NCBI GenBank assembly: GCA_023451825.1
Contig: JAEXYA010000008.1
Coordinates: 62,001 to 126,000 of the forward strand
From: Pseudomonadota bacterium
GTDB taxonomy: Bacteria; Pseudomonadota; Alphaproteobacteria; Rhizobiales; Xanthobacteraceae
Direction of reading: 5' to 3'
Length of the DNA stretch: 64,000 nt
Made by a program: the position numbers and the translations under genes. Shown one piece after another: positions 1 through 7,401 of the stretch; within the stretch, counting starts at the first letter, position 1; each line of letters begins with the position of its first letter. A model generated the notes under the pieces. The model was not told the DNA's origin, ran no database searches, and saw only the letters and a program-made list of their open reading frames with translations.

Positions 1-534
1 ATTCACAATATCGGTGACCAGATTGCTGTGACCATCGTCTGCGGGCGAAGTAGTTCCGATATGTTGCAGGCCGACCGTCGTACCGACCTCCTTGATCTCC
101 CTCATGATTTGAGGAATCCCGACATCTTCGCCGAGATCCAACATTTGGATATGTAGTTCCCTGATCGCCGAATTCGCTGCATCAAACACCGGTTGAGCAC
201 CACCTTCCTCACCGGCGAGCGCAAGCTGCGAGGGTGTGCCAAGATTCAGCACATCGCCGATACCGAGCAGGTTAGATGTATCCGTGCCAAGCGCGCCATC
301 GACGATATCAGTGACGGGGTCGAGCAAGCCGGCGGTGACAAGCGGACCGGTATCGGTCGCTGCGGGCGCGGCGGCATTGGCCGCGACATCGGCGGATGCC
401 GTATCGTCGCCGAGCAATGCATTTAATGAAAGCGGAAGAGCGCTGCCGCCATTGGTATCATTGAGCAGCGCCGTCGAACCGGCCAGGACTTCGACCAACC
501 GGTTGGTATTGGTTCCGTTGAGAAGGGTCGCCAT
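1..534 (-). CDS. Hypothetical Asp/Asn/Thr/Gly-rich protein, 3' end outside window
   Basis: An open frame of 178 codons runs leftward from an ATG at 534 off the window edge without a stop. The product starts MATLLNGTNTNRLVEV and is rich in Ala, Asp, Thr, Gly and Leu, with no cysteine in the visible part and short hydrophobic repeats such as LLDPVTDIVDGALGTD and LLGIGDVLNLG. It has no N-terminal signal peptide. This composition resembles secreted or surface proteins exported by type I systems, but that is inference and no domain was recognised. The ribosome binding site GGAG lies 8 bases before the ATG, inside a perfect hairpin (542-563). No partner gene is adjacent on this strand. Real coding is supported by sustained third-position GC and absence of stops, but the function is unknown. 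Confidence 0.6.
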   Translation of the reverse strand, partial: MATLLNGTNTNRLVEVLAGSTALLNDTNGGSALPLSLNALLGDDTASADVAANAAAPAATDTGPLVTAGLLDPVTDIVDGALGTDTSNLLGIGDVLNLGTPSQLALAGEEGGAQPVFDAANSAIRELHIQMLDLGEDVGIPQIMREIKEVGTTVGLQHIGTTSPADDGHSNLVTDIVN

Positions 535-541
535 GTTGTGA

Positions 542-563
542 ACTCCACTGGATCAAGTGGAGT
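542..563 (-). promoter_or_regulatory. Hairpin sequestering the ribosome binding site of the gene at 1-534
   Basis: On the minus strand the leader reads ACTCCACT-TGATCC-AGTGGAGT and is followed by TTCACAAC and the ATG. The two 8-base arms are perfectly complementary. The downstream arm contains the Shine-Dalgarno GTGGAG, so folding would hide it. This could be a translational switch (temperature, protein or RNA controlled) or a DNA operator; sequence alone cannot separate these. Confidence 0.5.
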
Positions 564-699
564 GAGAACCAACACTTCGCGCGCTTGTTGCGGAGATGAT
601 GGTACCTACAACCTCGTTGGGTAATGCGCGGTGACCCTGATCGGCTGAAGTTTTTAAAAGTCTTAGTGAGCTGGAACGCGTGTTGCGATGCACATCGGT

Positions 700-1341
700 T
701 CAATAGCGCAGCACGCGCGAACCTGCGAATGCGCCAAGCGCCGTCACGACGGCTGTGGCGATCGAGTACCAAACCGCGACGAACAGCGGTGAGTCGTCCG
801 TGCAATGGGTGGCATAGACGGTCGCAGCCAACCCCGACGACATCAGGCCAGCCAATGCACCGACGACAGCCGGGCGGGACGTTGCCCCCCGTCGCAGTGC
901 CAACAACGTGGCGCCCAGGATCGGTAACGACAGCAGCGAGATCGCCGCTGTGCAAAGCATCGAGCCCTTCCCCATCATCCGCGCCATCATCGGCGAGCGC
1001 TGCGGCATCATCATTTCGGCAATGATGGCGCCGACCAGAATGAAAGGCGCCAGCAGCAGCATCCACACCCAGCGGCCCAGCACCGCTTCCGGCCGCGACA
1101 GATGCAAGCTGATGACGATGGCCGGAATCGCAAGCGCCAGCGTGATGACGAATTTGAGATCGAAGAACGGATTGCGCATCGCCGCCATGAAGTCGGGGCG
1201 CAGACCGATGGTGACCAACATCATCGCAGCCGCCACCGGTAGGGCGATCAGCAGCGCCACGGCCAGTTGCGTACGTACCGGCTGCGGCCGGTGATCATTG
1301 TCGGCGGCAAGCGCCAGGAGCAAGCGATCGGTTTCCATCAT
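700..1341 (-). CDS. nrsF: NrsF family anti-sigma factor (DUF1109)
   Basis: Integral membrane protein of about 213 residues with roughly six hydrophobic segments. It carries two cysteines about 50 residues apart (near residues 130 and 180), one in GSMLCTAA and one in ATHCTDD, the arrangement of the DUF1109/NrsF family. In Caulobacter, NrsF holds the ECF sigma factor SigF at the membrane and releases it on dichromate or cadmium stress through these cysteines. The gene follows the sigma gene with a TGATG stop/start overlap, so the two are co-translated. GGAGG sits 4 bases before the ATG at 1341 and 7 before a second ATG at 1338. Either could be used. The same role here is inferred from family and linkage. 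Confidence 0.88.
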   Translation of the reverse strand: MMETDRLLLALAADNDHRPQPVRTQLAVALLIALPVAAAMMLVTIGLRPDFMAAMRNPFFDLKFVITLALAIPAIVISLHLSRPEAVLGRWVWMLLLAPFILVGAIIAEMMMPQRSPMMARMMGKGSMLCTAAISLLSLPILGATLLALRRGATSRPAVVGALAGLMSSGLAATVYATHCTDDSPLFVAVWYSIATAVVTALGAFAGSRVLRY

Positions 1342-1889
1342 CAATCCTCCCGCAGCTTCGCCGCGAGGCTGGCAAGCCCGCGATGCAACGCGACGCGCAC
1401 ATTGCCTTCGCTCATCGACAATTTTTCCGCGGTCTGCCGGATCGAGGCGTTCTCGACGGCGATCGACTGCAGCACATCACGCTGGCGCGGCGAGAGATCG
1501 CCGAGATGGCTGGCGATATCCACGGTCGGCAATGGTTCTTCAGGCGGCGCGGTCGGCAGCGTCTCGGAGAAATCATCGATATCGACGAAAATGCGTCGGC
1601 CGCGCTTGCGCAGCGCGTCGATCAACTTGTTGCGCGCGATGGCGAACAGCCACGGCGCAAAGGGCGCGTTGGCGTCCCAGGTATGCCGCTTCAAATGCAC
1701 CGCGAGTAGAATGTCCTGCACGATATCCTCGGCCTGGTCAGGCGGCTGTCCGGCGCGCGACAAACCCTGCCGCGCACCCGCGCGCAATACCGGCGTGACC
1801 GACTTCAACAGACGGTGATAGGCCGCGCCGTCACCGGCCATGGCCGACTGCATCAGACCCGTCCATTCATCGTCGTCACGTCCGCGCAC
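1341..1889 (-). CDS. ECF RNA polymerase sigma factor (SigF/ECF16-like)
   Basis: About 182 residues with a region 2 core (DQAEDIVQDILLAV, WLFAIARNKLIDALRKRGRR) and a region 4 helix-turn-helix (LSPRQRDVLQSIAV ... SEGNVRVALHRGLASL), the normal size for an ECF factor. It directs transcription of a stress regulon and is paired with NrsF directly downstream. The frame could start at an ATG at 1907. However, AGGAG lies 5 bases before a GTG at 1889, and a probable self-regulated promoter ends right against the upstream ATG, so GTG 1889 is preferred. The protein then starts VRGRDDDEWTGLMQ, which matches the usual family N-terminus. No SigF target genes of the classical type (DUF2282, DUF692) are visible nearby. 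Confidence 0.88.
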   Translation of the reverse strand: MRGRDDDEWTGLMQSAMAGDGAAYHRLLKSVTPVLRAGARQGLSRAGQPPDQAEDIVQDILLAVHLKRHTWDANAPFAPWLFAIARNKLIDALRKRGRRIFVDIDDFSETLPTAPPEEPLPTVDIASHLGDLSPRQRDVLQSIAVENASIRQTAEKLSMSEGNVRVALHRGLASLAAKLRED

Positions 1890-1907
1890 GCGCGCTCCTG
1901 AAGGCAT

Positions 1908-1933
1908 TTCGGGGGTGGGATCAGAATGTTACA
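1908..1933 (-). promoter_or_regulatory. Probable ECF-type autoregulated promoter of the sigma gene
   Basis: Minus strand TGTAAC (1933-1928), a 16-base spacer, then CGAA (1911-1908). This closely resembles the GTAAC...CGAA elements reported for SigF-type sigma factors. A transcription start about 6-8 bases further on would fall before the GTG start at 1889 and after the upstream ATG at 1907. Confidence 0.5.
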
Positions 1934-2153
1934 TCCGTTACGAAGAGATCACGGAAGCGTGACCTCGCGCTTGGGACCCTGTCCTGTTCAACGGCTCATA
2001 GCACCATTACGGCGCGAAGCGCATCCCGACATGCACCCGCGACAGCGGATCATGGCGCGAATAAGCGCGAAGATTCCCCTTTTCTGCCCCCTTGTGGTCA
2101 CGTGCGCAGTTTCCTTTGGTGCTGTTGGGGCGGGTATCCTTGGGGAGACTATG

Positions 2154-2855
2154 ATGAGATTCACCACCACCGGGCACGCCGCATGGATTCTCGCGGCGGG
2201 ATTATGCGCATCCGCATTCCTGCTCCCTGCCACCGGTGCGATCGCGCAAGAGGCAGCCCAGGCGCCGGAACGGCCGGCCGCCGTGGGGACAGCAACTGGC
2301 GTGGTTGCCACCCCTGCTCCACCCACTCGCCTGCATCCGAAAAAAGCCGCCAGCAAATCCCGCAAGGCGGAGCGTCAGGCCAAGGCGACCAAGCCGGCCA
2401 AGGAATCAGCTGCCAAGCAAGAGGCCAACAAGGCCAATGACCTCAAACCCACCCAGGACGATACCATGTCGCCCGCGGTCGCTAATGCGAACGCGCAATG
2501 GGCCAATGAGGCGAAACCCACCGACACCTACAACATGTCGGCCCAGGCCGGGAACGTGCTGAGCCAGATGGGCGCACAGCCGGAGCCTCCCGCAACTGCC
2601 GATGCCGAGGACGGCACAAGAGCGACCGACGTGGTCGCTCCCGATCAGCTCAACGAACTCGACCGCGCCGCAGAGAGCCAGCCGACGTTGACCCTCGCCA
2701 AGGCCACCATCGACACGCCGCCTGCCGCTGAGCCGGCTGCAACGGTGGAGAACAGCAGCAAGCCGTGGGAGCAGACCTCGATGATCGGCAAGGTCTTCAT
2801 TGCGCTCGGCGGATTGCTGACGCTGGCATCCGCAGCGCGGATGTTTATGGCTTGA
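2154..2855 (+). CDS. Secreted/membrane hypothetical protein, Ala/Lys/Pro-rich
   Basis: The product begins MRFTTTGHAAWILAAG, a clear signal peptide with a probable cleavage after GAIAQ. A low-complexity Lys/Ala/Pro middle follows (KKAASKSRKAERQAKATK), then an acidic stretch and a C-terminal hydrophobic segment (IGKVFIALGGLLTLASAAR). GGGGAG stands 6 bases before this ATG; a second ATG lies immediately upstream at 2151. An in-frame extension to 1926 has no signal-like start and overlaps the sigma-factor promoter, so it is rejected. The protein would be exported and anchored at its C-terminus. Lysine-rich tracts suggest binding to cell wall or nucleic acid, but no known domain was recognised. It stands alone on this strand before the enoyl-CoA hydratase. 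Confidence 0.7.
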   Translation: MRFTTTGHAAWILAAGLCASAFLLPATGAIAQEAAQAPERPAAVGTATGVVATPAPPTRLHPKKAASKSRKAERQAKATKPAKESAAKQEANKANDLKPTQDDTMSPAVANANAQWANEAKPTDTYNMSAQAGNVLSQMGAQPEPPATADAEDGTRATDVVAPDQLNELDRAAESQPTLTLAKATIDTPPAAEPAATVENSSKPWEQTSMIGKVFIALGGLLTLASAARMFMA

Positions 2856-2933
2856 ACCTCATCCTGTGAGCGGGCAGATTGCGCGCGGTCGCCGGCTCCG
2901 GTGGCCGCAATCAACAGATCCGCGGGATGAAAC

Positions 2934-3713
2934 ATGAGCAGCTTCGAACACATTCTCGTCGAGCGCAAAGGCGCCGTCGGCATCGTGACCCTGAACCGTC
3001 CGAAGATGCTCAATGCCCTGTCCTTCGGCGTGTTCAGCGAGATCAAGGTCGCGATCGACGATCTCGAAGCGGATGATGCCATCGGCTGCATCATCGTCAC
3101 CGGCAGCGAGAAGGCCTTTGCCGCCGGCGCCGATATCAAGGAGATGCAGCCCAAAGGCTTCATCGACATGTTCTCCGAGGATTTCACCAAGATCGGCGGC
3201 GACCGCGTCGCCACCTGCACCAAGCCGACGATTGCCGCCGTATCGGGCTATGCGCTCGGCGGCGGCTGCGAGCTGGCGATGATGTGCGACATCATGATCT
3301 GCTCGGACACCGCGAAATTCGGCCAGCCGGAAATCACCCTCGGCACCATTCCCGGCATCGGCGGCACCCAGCGTCTCACCCGCGCCATCGGCAAGAGCAA
3401 GGCGATGGATCTCTGCCTCACCGGCCGCATGATGGATGCGGCGGAAGCCGAGCGCTCCGGCCTGGTCAGCCGCGTGGTCGCTGCGGACAAGCTGATGGAA
3501 GAAGCGCTCGCCATGGCCGAGAAGATTGCCGCCATGTCGCGGCCGGTCGCATCGATGGCAAAGAGCGCGGTCAACCGCTCGCTGGAAACCTCGCTCGCGG
3601 AAGGCCTCAAGGTCGAGCGCGACCTGTTCCACGCCACCTTTGCGTTGGAGGATCGCAGCGAAGGCATGGCCGCATTCATCGAGAAGCGGAAGCCGGTTAA
3701 CAAGAACAGGTAG
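2934..3713 (+). CDS. Enoyl-CoA hydratase
   Basis: 259 residues of the crotonase fold, the normal length for the short-chain enzyme that hydrates trans-2-enoyl-CoA in beta-oxidation. Seen in the sequence: the oxyanion-hole and CoA motif AAGADIKEM (about 63-71), GYALGGGCELAMMCD with Glu113, and GQPEITLGTIPGIGG with Glu133, the two catalytic glutamates. A convergent acetyl-CoA hydrolase/transferase gene ends 51 bases downstream, so both neighbours handle short acyl-CoAs. The start at 2934 follows GGGA at about 7 bases. Related crotonase-family reactions (isomerase, acyl-CoA hydrolase) cannot be excluded, but both catalytic Glu residues favour hydratase. Confidence 0.92.
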   Translation: MSSFEHILVERKGAVGIVTLNRPKMLNALSFGVFSEIKVAIDDLEADDAIGCIIVTGSEKAFAAGADIKEMQPKGFIDMFSEDFTKIGGDRVATCTKPTIAAVSGYALGGGCELAMMCDIMICSDTAKFGQPEITLGTIPGIGGTQRLTRAIGKSKAMDLCLTGRMMDAAEAERSGLVSRVVAADKLMEEALAMAEKIAAMSRPVASMAKSAVNRSLETSLAEGLKVERDLFHATFALEDRSEGMAAFIEKRKPVNKNR

Positions 3714-3764
3714 TAGCGACGGTGCTTCTTTCACCTCTCCCTACCGGGAAGGGGTCATCGAGCG

Positions 3765-5633
3765 TCACTCCCGCTTCAGTATCGAGTTGCGACGACTGCG
3801 CTTCAACGCGCCGGCGACCAATACCCGATAGGCCCGCTCCTGCATGGTGGCGGGTCTTTCGAGTTTCAGGCGCGCGAGGCATGCGTCATCATTCGCACTC
3901 GGCGACGATGTGAGCCCCTCCCAGAACAAACCTGCGAGTTGCGACGGCGCCTTCACCGCAGAACTCAATATCTGCAGCGCCGGAATCAAACGCTGTTCGA
4001 CATCGGTGAAATCGCTGCTGAATGGAAACATGGGCAGCAGTCCCGCCTCGCGCGCAGGTTTCAGCGCCGAGGCGATCCGATCCGGCGTGTTCTCGCGATG
4101 CGCGGGGCCGATCTCAAAACTCTTCTGCAGTTTGCCGGCATCCTTCGCCTGCCGCGTCAGTTCGGATTGGAAGCGCGAGTCGGCGACCGAAAGCATCGCC
4201 GCGATCGTATCCGCATCGGATTTCCCGCGCAGGTCAGCAACACCGTATTCCGTCACGAACACATCTCGCAGATGTCGCGGAATAGTCTGGTGGCCATAGG
4301 ACCAGCGGATATTCGATGACGGCGCTTTGCCCTGCCGCGTCGCCTCGAGCGTGAGGATCGAGCGCGCGCCCTCCAGCGCAAACGCCTGCGCGACGAAATT
4401 ATACTGGCCGCCGACCCCGCTGATCACCTGTCCGTCTTCGAGCCCATCGGAAATCGCCGCGCCCATCAGGGTCGCCATCATGGTGTTGTTGACGAAATGC
4501 GCATCCACGCGCGCACGGCGCTTGGCATCTTCCTCACCATAGAGCTCGTTGGTGAAGGAGACCGGCATCATCTGGATCTTTGCCAGCCGCTCCGGCGGCA
4601 TGTCGCGCAAGGCCGCGTAAAACGCCTTTGGCCCGAGAAAGAACGCCGCATGCAAAATCGTGCCATCGACCTCGCGCTTGAGGATTCCGGCATCGATCAA
4701 ACCGAGAAACGCCTCGAACAGCATTTCGCTGACGCCGTAGAGCCCCTTCTCGAACGGCTCGCTTCGCACGGAGGCGCCCGGCGCGAGCCGCTGCATGGTC
4801 GCCTTGAACGCGGCATTGTCGCGATGGCGTGCAATAAGCCCCTGCGCCAGTGCATCGCCGATCTGGCCAATCCCGATCTGCAATGTGCCACCATCACGGA
4901 TGAGGCCAGCCGTATGCAGGCCAATCGCATATTTCGTATCGCTCACTGGCTCGGAGGGCGGCGCGAATAACGGAAACTCGACCTCCGGGCTTTCCAGCAC
5001 CGCATGAAATTCATCGCCGGCAAGATCACCCTGCCCTGGCATGTAAGGCAGTTCTGAATTCACCTGGCCGATCAGCTTGAACGACGCCCGCCCTTCGGCG
5101 CGTACGCGCATCAGGTCGAGCGTCGTGTCGGTGTTGCAGCTCAGACTGTAGTGCGCTGTGCCATCGACGACGCGCTTGGCGACAAGCTGCGTAATGACAT
5201 TGGGCCCGCGTGCCAGCAGGTAGGAACCGGCATGGGTGTAGTTCGCAGAGATATAATGCTGCTGCGCATCCGGTACGCGAAGCCATTTCCCGGCAAGGAA
5301 GAAGAATTCGGTGACTTGGATATTGTCGGGCAGCTCGCGCTTGCGCAGCGCCGCTGCATAGTCGAGATCGGGATAGCCTCCGAACAAGCGATCGATCACA
5401 GGGCCGATGAACCGCTTTTCAAGCTCGTTCGATGGCCGCGGCTTCTGCAGCGTCAGCGCGGAGAACAAAGTCAGCTTGATACTCCGATCGGCGACTGCGC
5501 GCCGATATAGAGCATTGATGACGTGATTGGCCTTGCCGAGCCCGAGCGGCAGTCCGACCACCAGCGTGTTGCCGACATCGCGGATGATGTCTTCGGCGAT
5601 GGCATCGGGGTCGGAAAAAATCTTCGGCATCAT
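3765..5633 (-). CDS. Acetyl-CoA hydrolase/transferase family protein
   Basis: About 622 residues with the two-half layout of butyrate:acetyl-CoA CoA-transferase relatives: GNTLVVGLPLGLGKANHV near the N-terminus, and a C-terminal half with ISGVGGQYNFVAQAFALEG, SNIRWSYGHQTIPRH and FVTEYGVADLRGKSDADT. It probably moves CoA between short acyl groups or hydrolyses acetyl-CoA. The open frame extends to a GTG at 5750, but those 39 residues look non-homologous. Two adjacent ATG codons at 5633 and 5630 follow GGGA, and the protein then starts MMPKIFSDPDAIAEDI. It is longer than the usual 500-residue enzymes because of a roughly 100-residue tail. It is convergent with the enoyl-CoA hydratase. Confidence 0.85.
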   Translation of the reverse strand: MMPKIFSDPDAIAEDIIRDVGNTLVVGLPLGLGKANHVINALYRRAVADRSIKLTLFSALTLQKPRPSNELEKRFIGPVIDRLFGGYPDLDYAAALRKRELPDNIQVTEFFFLAGKWLRVPDAQQHYISANYTHAGSYLLARGPNVITQLVAKRVVDGTAHYSLSCNTDTTLDLMRVRAEGRASFKLIGQVNSELPYMPGQGDLAGDEFHAVLESPEVEFPLFAPPSEPVSDTKYAIGLHTAGLIRDGGTLQIGIGQIGDALAQGLIARHRDNAAFKATMQRLAPGASVRSEPFEKGLYGVSEMLFEAFLGLIDAGILKREVDGTILHAAFFLGPKAFYAALRDMPPERLAKIQMMPVSFTNELYGEEDAKRRARVDAHFVNNTMMATLMGAAISDGLEDGQVISGVGGQYNFVAQAFALEGARSILTLEATRQGKAPSSNIRWSYGHQTIPRHLRDVFVTEYGVADLRGKSDADTIAAMLSVADSRFQSELTRQAKDAGKLQKSFEIGPAHRENTPDRIASALKPAREAGLLPMFPFSSDFTDVEQRLIPALQILSSAVKAPSQLAGLFWEGLTSSPSANDDACLARLKLERPATMQERAYRVLVAGALKRSRRNSILKRE

Positions 5634-5850
5634 GATCCCGATTGAACAGTGCAGACCGGAGTTGGGTACCACCCTGCTTGGTGCTGCAAATGTGCCCATC
5701 ATGCAACAGCCGCGCGCGAATTGGGCGGTCACGTCGTCGCATTCCATCACTTGTCCGATGCCGCTAGGGTCTTGATCAATCAGGAAGATCAGGGCCCTGA
5801 AATGCCCTGTGGGGAACGCGCGAAAGCCCGGAGGTTCGTCACCGGAAGGT

Positions 5851-5866
5851 TTGCCACTATTGGCAA
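5851..5866. promoter_or_regulatory. Inverted repeat upstream of the TolC gene
   Basis: TTGCCA-CTAT-TGGCAA, a perfect 6-4-6 palindrome, 65 bases before the chosen TolC start in the divergent region between the CoA-transferase and TolC genes. It is a possible operator; the binding protein is unknown. Confidence 0.3.
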
Positions 5867-5930
5867 CGCCCTCTAAACATATGAGTGGATGTCAGCGGGG
5901 GCGGATATCCGAAGATCGCTTTGGGACACA

Positions 5931-7349
5931 ATGACCAGTCATCGCGTGAGAATGGGCCGCGTCGCACGAAACGTGCTTCGAACCGGAACGGCCTTGGGAC
6001 TATTCGGCTGCAGTGTTCTCGCCGTCGCGGAGGCACGCGCTGAAACCGTCTCCGACGCACTCGTCAAGGCCTATCAGACAAATCCACAACTCAACAGCGA
6101 ACGCGCGCGCCAGCGCGCCACCGATGAGAACGTGCCGCAGGCGATGGCCGGCTATCGGCCGCAGGTCGCCGCGACGTTGAGCTACGGCCTGCAGGCCGTG
6201 CGCAACCTGTTGCCAGACAACACGATCCAGGGCGCGACGCTGAAGCCATGGACCATCGGCGTCACCGTCACCCAGACGCTTTATAACGGCAACAAGACAG
6301 CCAACAGCGTGCGTGTTGCCGAATTCCAGGTGCAGTCCGGCCGCGAGGCGCTGCGCAATGTCGGCCAGGGCGTGCTGCTCGATGCCGTCACCGTCTACAT
6401 GAACGTGCTCGCCAACCAGTCGCTGGTCGAGGCACAGCGCTCCAACGTGGGCGCGCTGCGCGAGACGCTCGACATCGCGAAGAAACGCCTCAATGCCGGC
6501 GACGTGACGCCCACCGATACATCGCAGGCCGAAGCCCGCCTCGCCCGCGGCCAGGCCGATCTTAACGCGGCTGAAGTGTCACTCGCGATCAGCCAGGCGA
6601 CCTATGCCCAGGTCGTCGGCGTGATGCCGAGCCGTCTGAATGCCGCCGAGCCGATCGATCGCCTGCTGCCGCGCGGTCGCGAGGACGCCATCGCCATGGC
6701 GTTCAAGGGCCATCCGGCCGTGCTTGCTGCGGGCTACGACGTCGATGTAGCTACCACCTCGATCAAGGTGGCCGAAAGCAGCTTGCTGCCGACCCTCACT
6801 CTGCAGGGCAACGCCAGCAAGTCGAGCCAATCGGACGAAACGCTCGGCACCTATGGTACCAATCAGGCGTCCATCGTCGGCCAGCTGAGCGCGCCGATCT
6901 ATGATGGCGGCCTTGGCGCGGCGCAGACGCGACAGGCGAAGCAGCTCTCGACCCAGAGCCGCCTGGTGCTGGAGATGACCCGCAACCAAGCGCGCACCGC
7001 CGCCATCGGCGCCTGGGTTTCCAATGAAGGTGCCAAGACCGCCGTGACCGCCGCCGAGGCCGAAGTGCGCGGCGCCGGCGTAGCGCTGCAAGGCGTGCAA
7101 CGCGAGGCCGCCGGCGGCCAGCGCACCACCGTGGAAGTCCTGAACGCCCAGCAGGATCTGATCCAGGCGAAAGCGCGCCTGATCGGCGCACAGCGCGACC
7201 GCGTGATCGCGTCCTATGCGCTGCTCAGCGCCGTCGGCCGTCTCGATGTGAAGACGCTGGGCCTGAAGACGCCAGACTATCTGCCGGAAGTGCATTATCA
7301 CCAGGTGCGCGACGCCTGGCATGGATTGCGGACGCCGGACGGAAAGTAA
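5931..7349 (+). CDS. tolC: TolC family outer membrane efflux/secretion channel
   Basis: About 472 residues. A signal peptide (MTSHRVRMGRVARNVLRTG ... AEARAE) is followed by the duplicated coiled-coil repeat of outer membrane efflux proteins: ETVSDALVKAYQTNPQLN at the start, DVTPTDTSQAEARL after the first helical pair, and RTTVEVLNAQQDLIQAKARL with SYALLSAVGRL near the end. These are typical of type I secretion channels. It forms the periplasm-spanning exit duct used by type I exporters and RND pumps. No inner-membrane partner is adjacent; the RND pumps at 10-14 kb and 26-31 kb lack their own outer channel and may share this one (inference). GGGA lies 6 bases before the ATG at 5931; an upstream in-frame ATG at 5889 has no ribosome binding site. 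Confidence 0.9.
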   Translation: MTSHRVRMGRVARNVLRTGTALGLFGCSVLAVAEARAETVSDALVKAYQTNPQLNSERARQRATDENVPQAMAGYRPQVAATLSYGLQAVRNLLPDNTIQGATLKPWTIGVTVTQTLYNGNKTANSVRVAEFQVQSGREALRNVGQGVLLDAVTVYMNVLANQSLVEAQRSNVGALRETLDIAKKRLNAGDVTPTDTSQAEARLARGQADLNAAEVSLAISQATYAQVVGVMPSRLNAAEPIDRLLPRGREDAIAMAFKGHPAVLAAGYDVDVATTSIKVAESSLLPTLTLQGNASKSSQSDETLGTYGTNQASIVGQLSAPIYDGGLGAAQTRQAKQLSTQSRLVLEMTRNQARTAAIGAWVSNEGAKTAVTAAEAEVRGAGVALQGVQREAAGGQRTTVEVLNAQQDLIQAKARLIGAQRDRVIASYALLSAVGRLDVKTLGLKTPDYLPEVHYHQVRDAWHGLRTPDGK

Positions 7350-7361
7350 GGTCGCGCTCTT

Positions 7362-7396
7362 GTAGGATGGGTTTCGCTGCGCTCAACCTATCCTGC
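7362..7396. repeat. Short GTAGGATGGG palindrome between convergent genes
   Basis: GTAGGATGGGTTTCGCTG runs into CGCTCAACCTATCCTGC, an imperfect inverted repeat and a short copy of the GTAGG/CCTAC family seen repeatedly in this window. It sits between the ends of tolC and the phytochrome gene and could act as a terminator. Confidence 0.6.
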
Positions 7397-7401
7397 GGCC
7401 A

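Noticed and set aside
1926..2150. Upstream extension of the secreted hypothetical gene
   Set aside because: No ribosome binding site; overlaps the sigma promoter, and the signal peptide starts at 2154.
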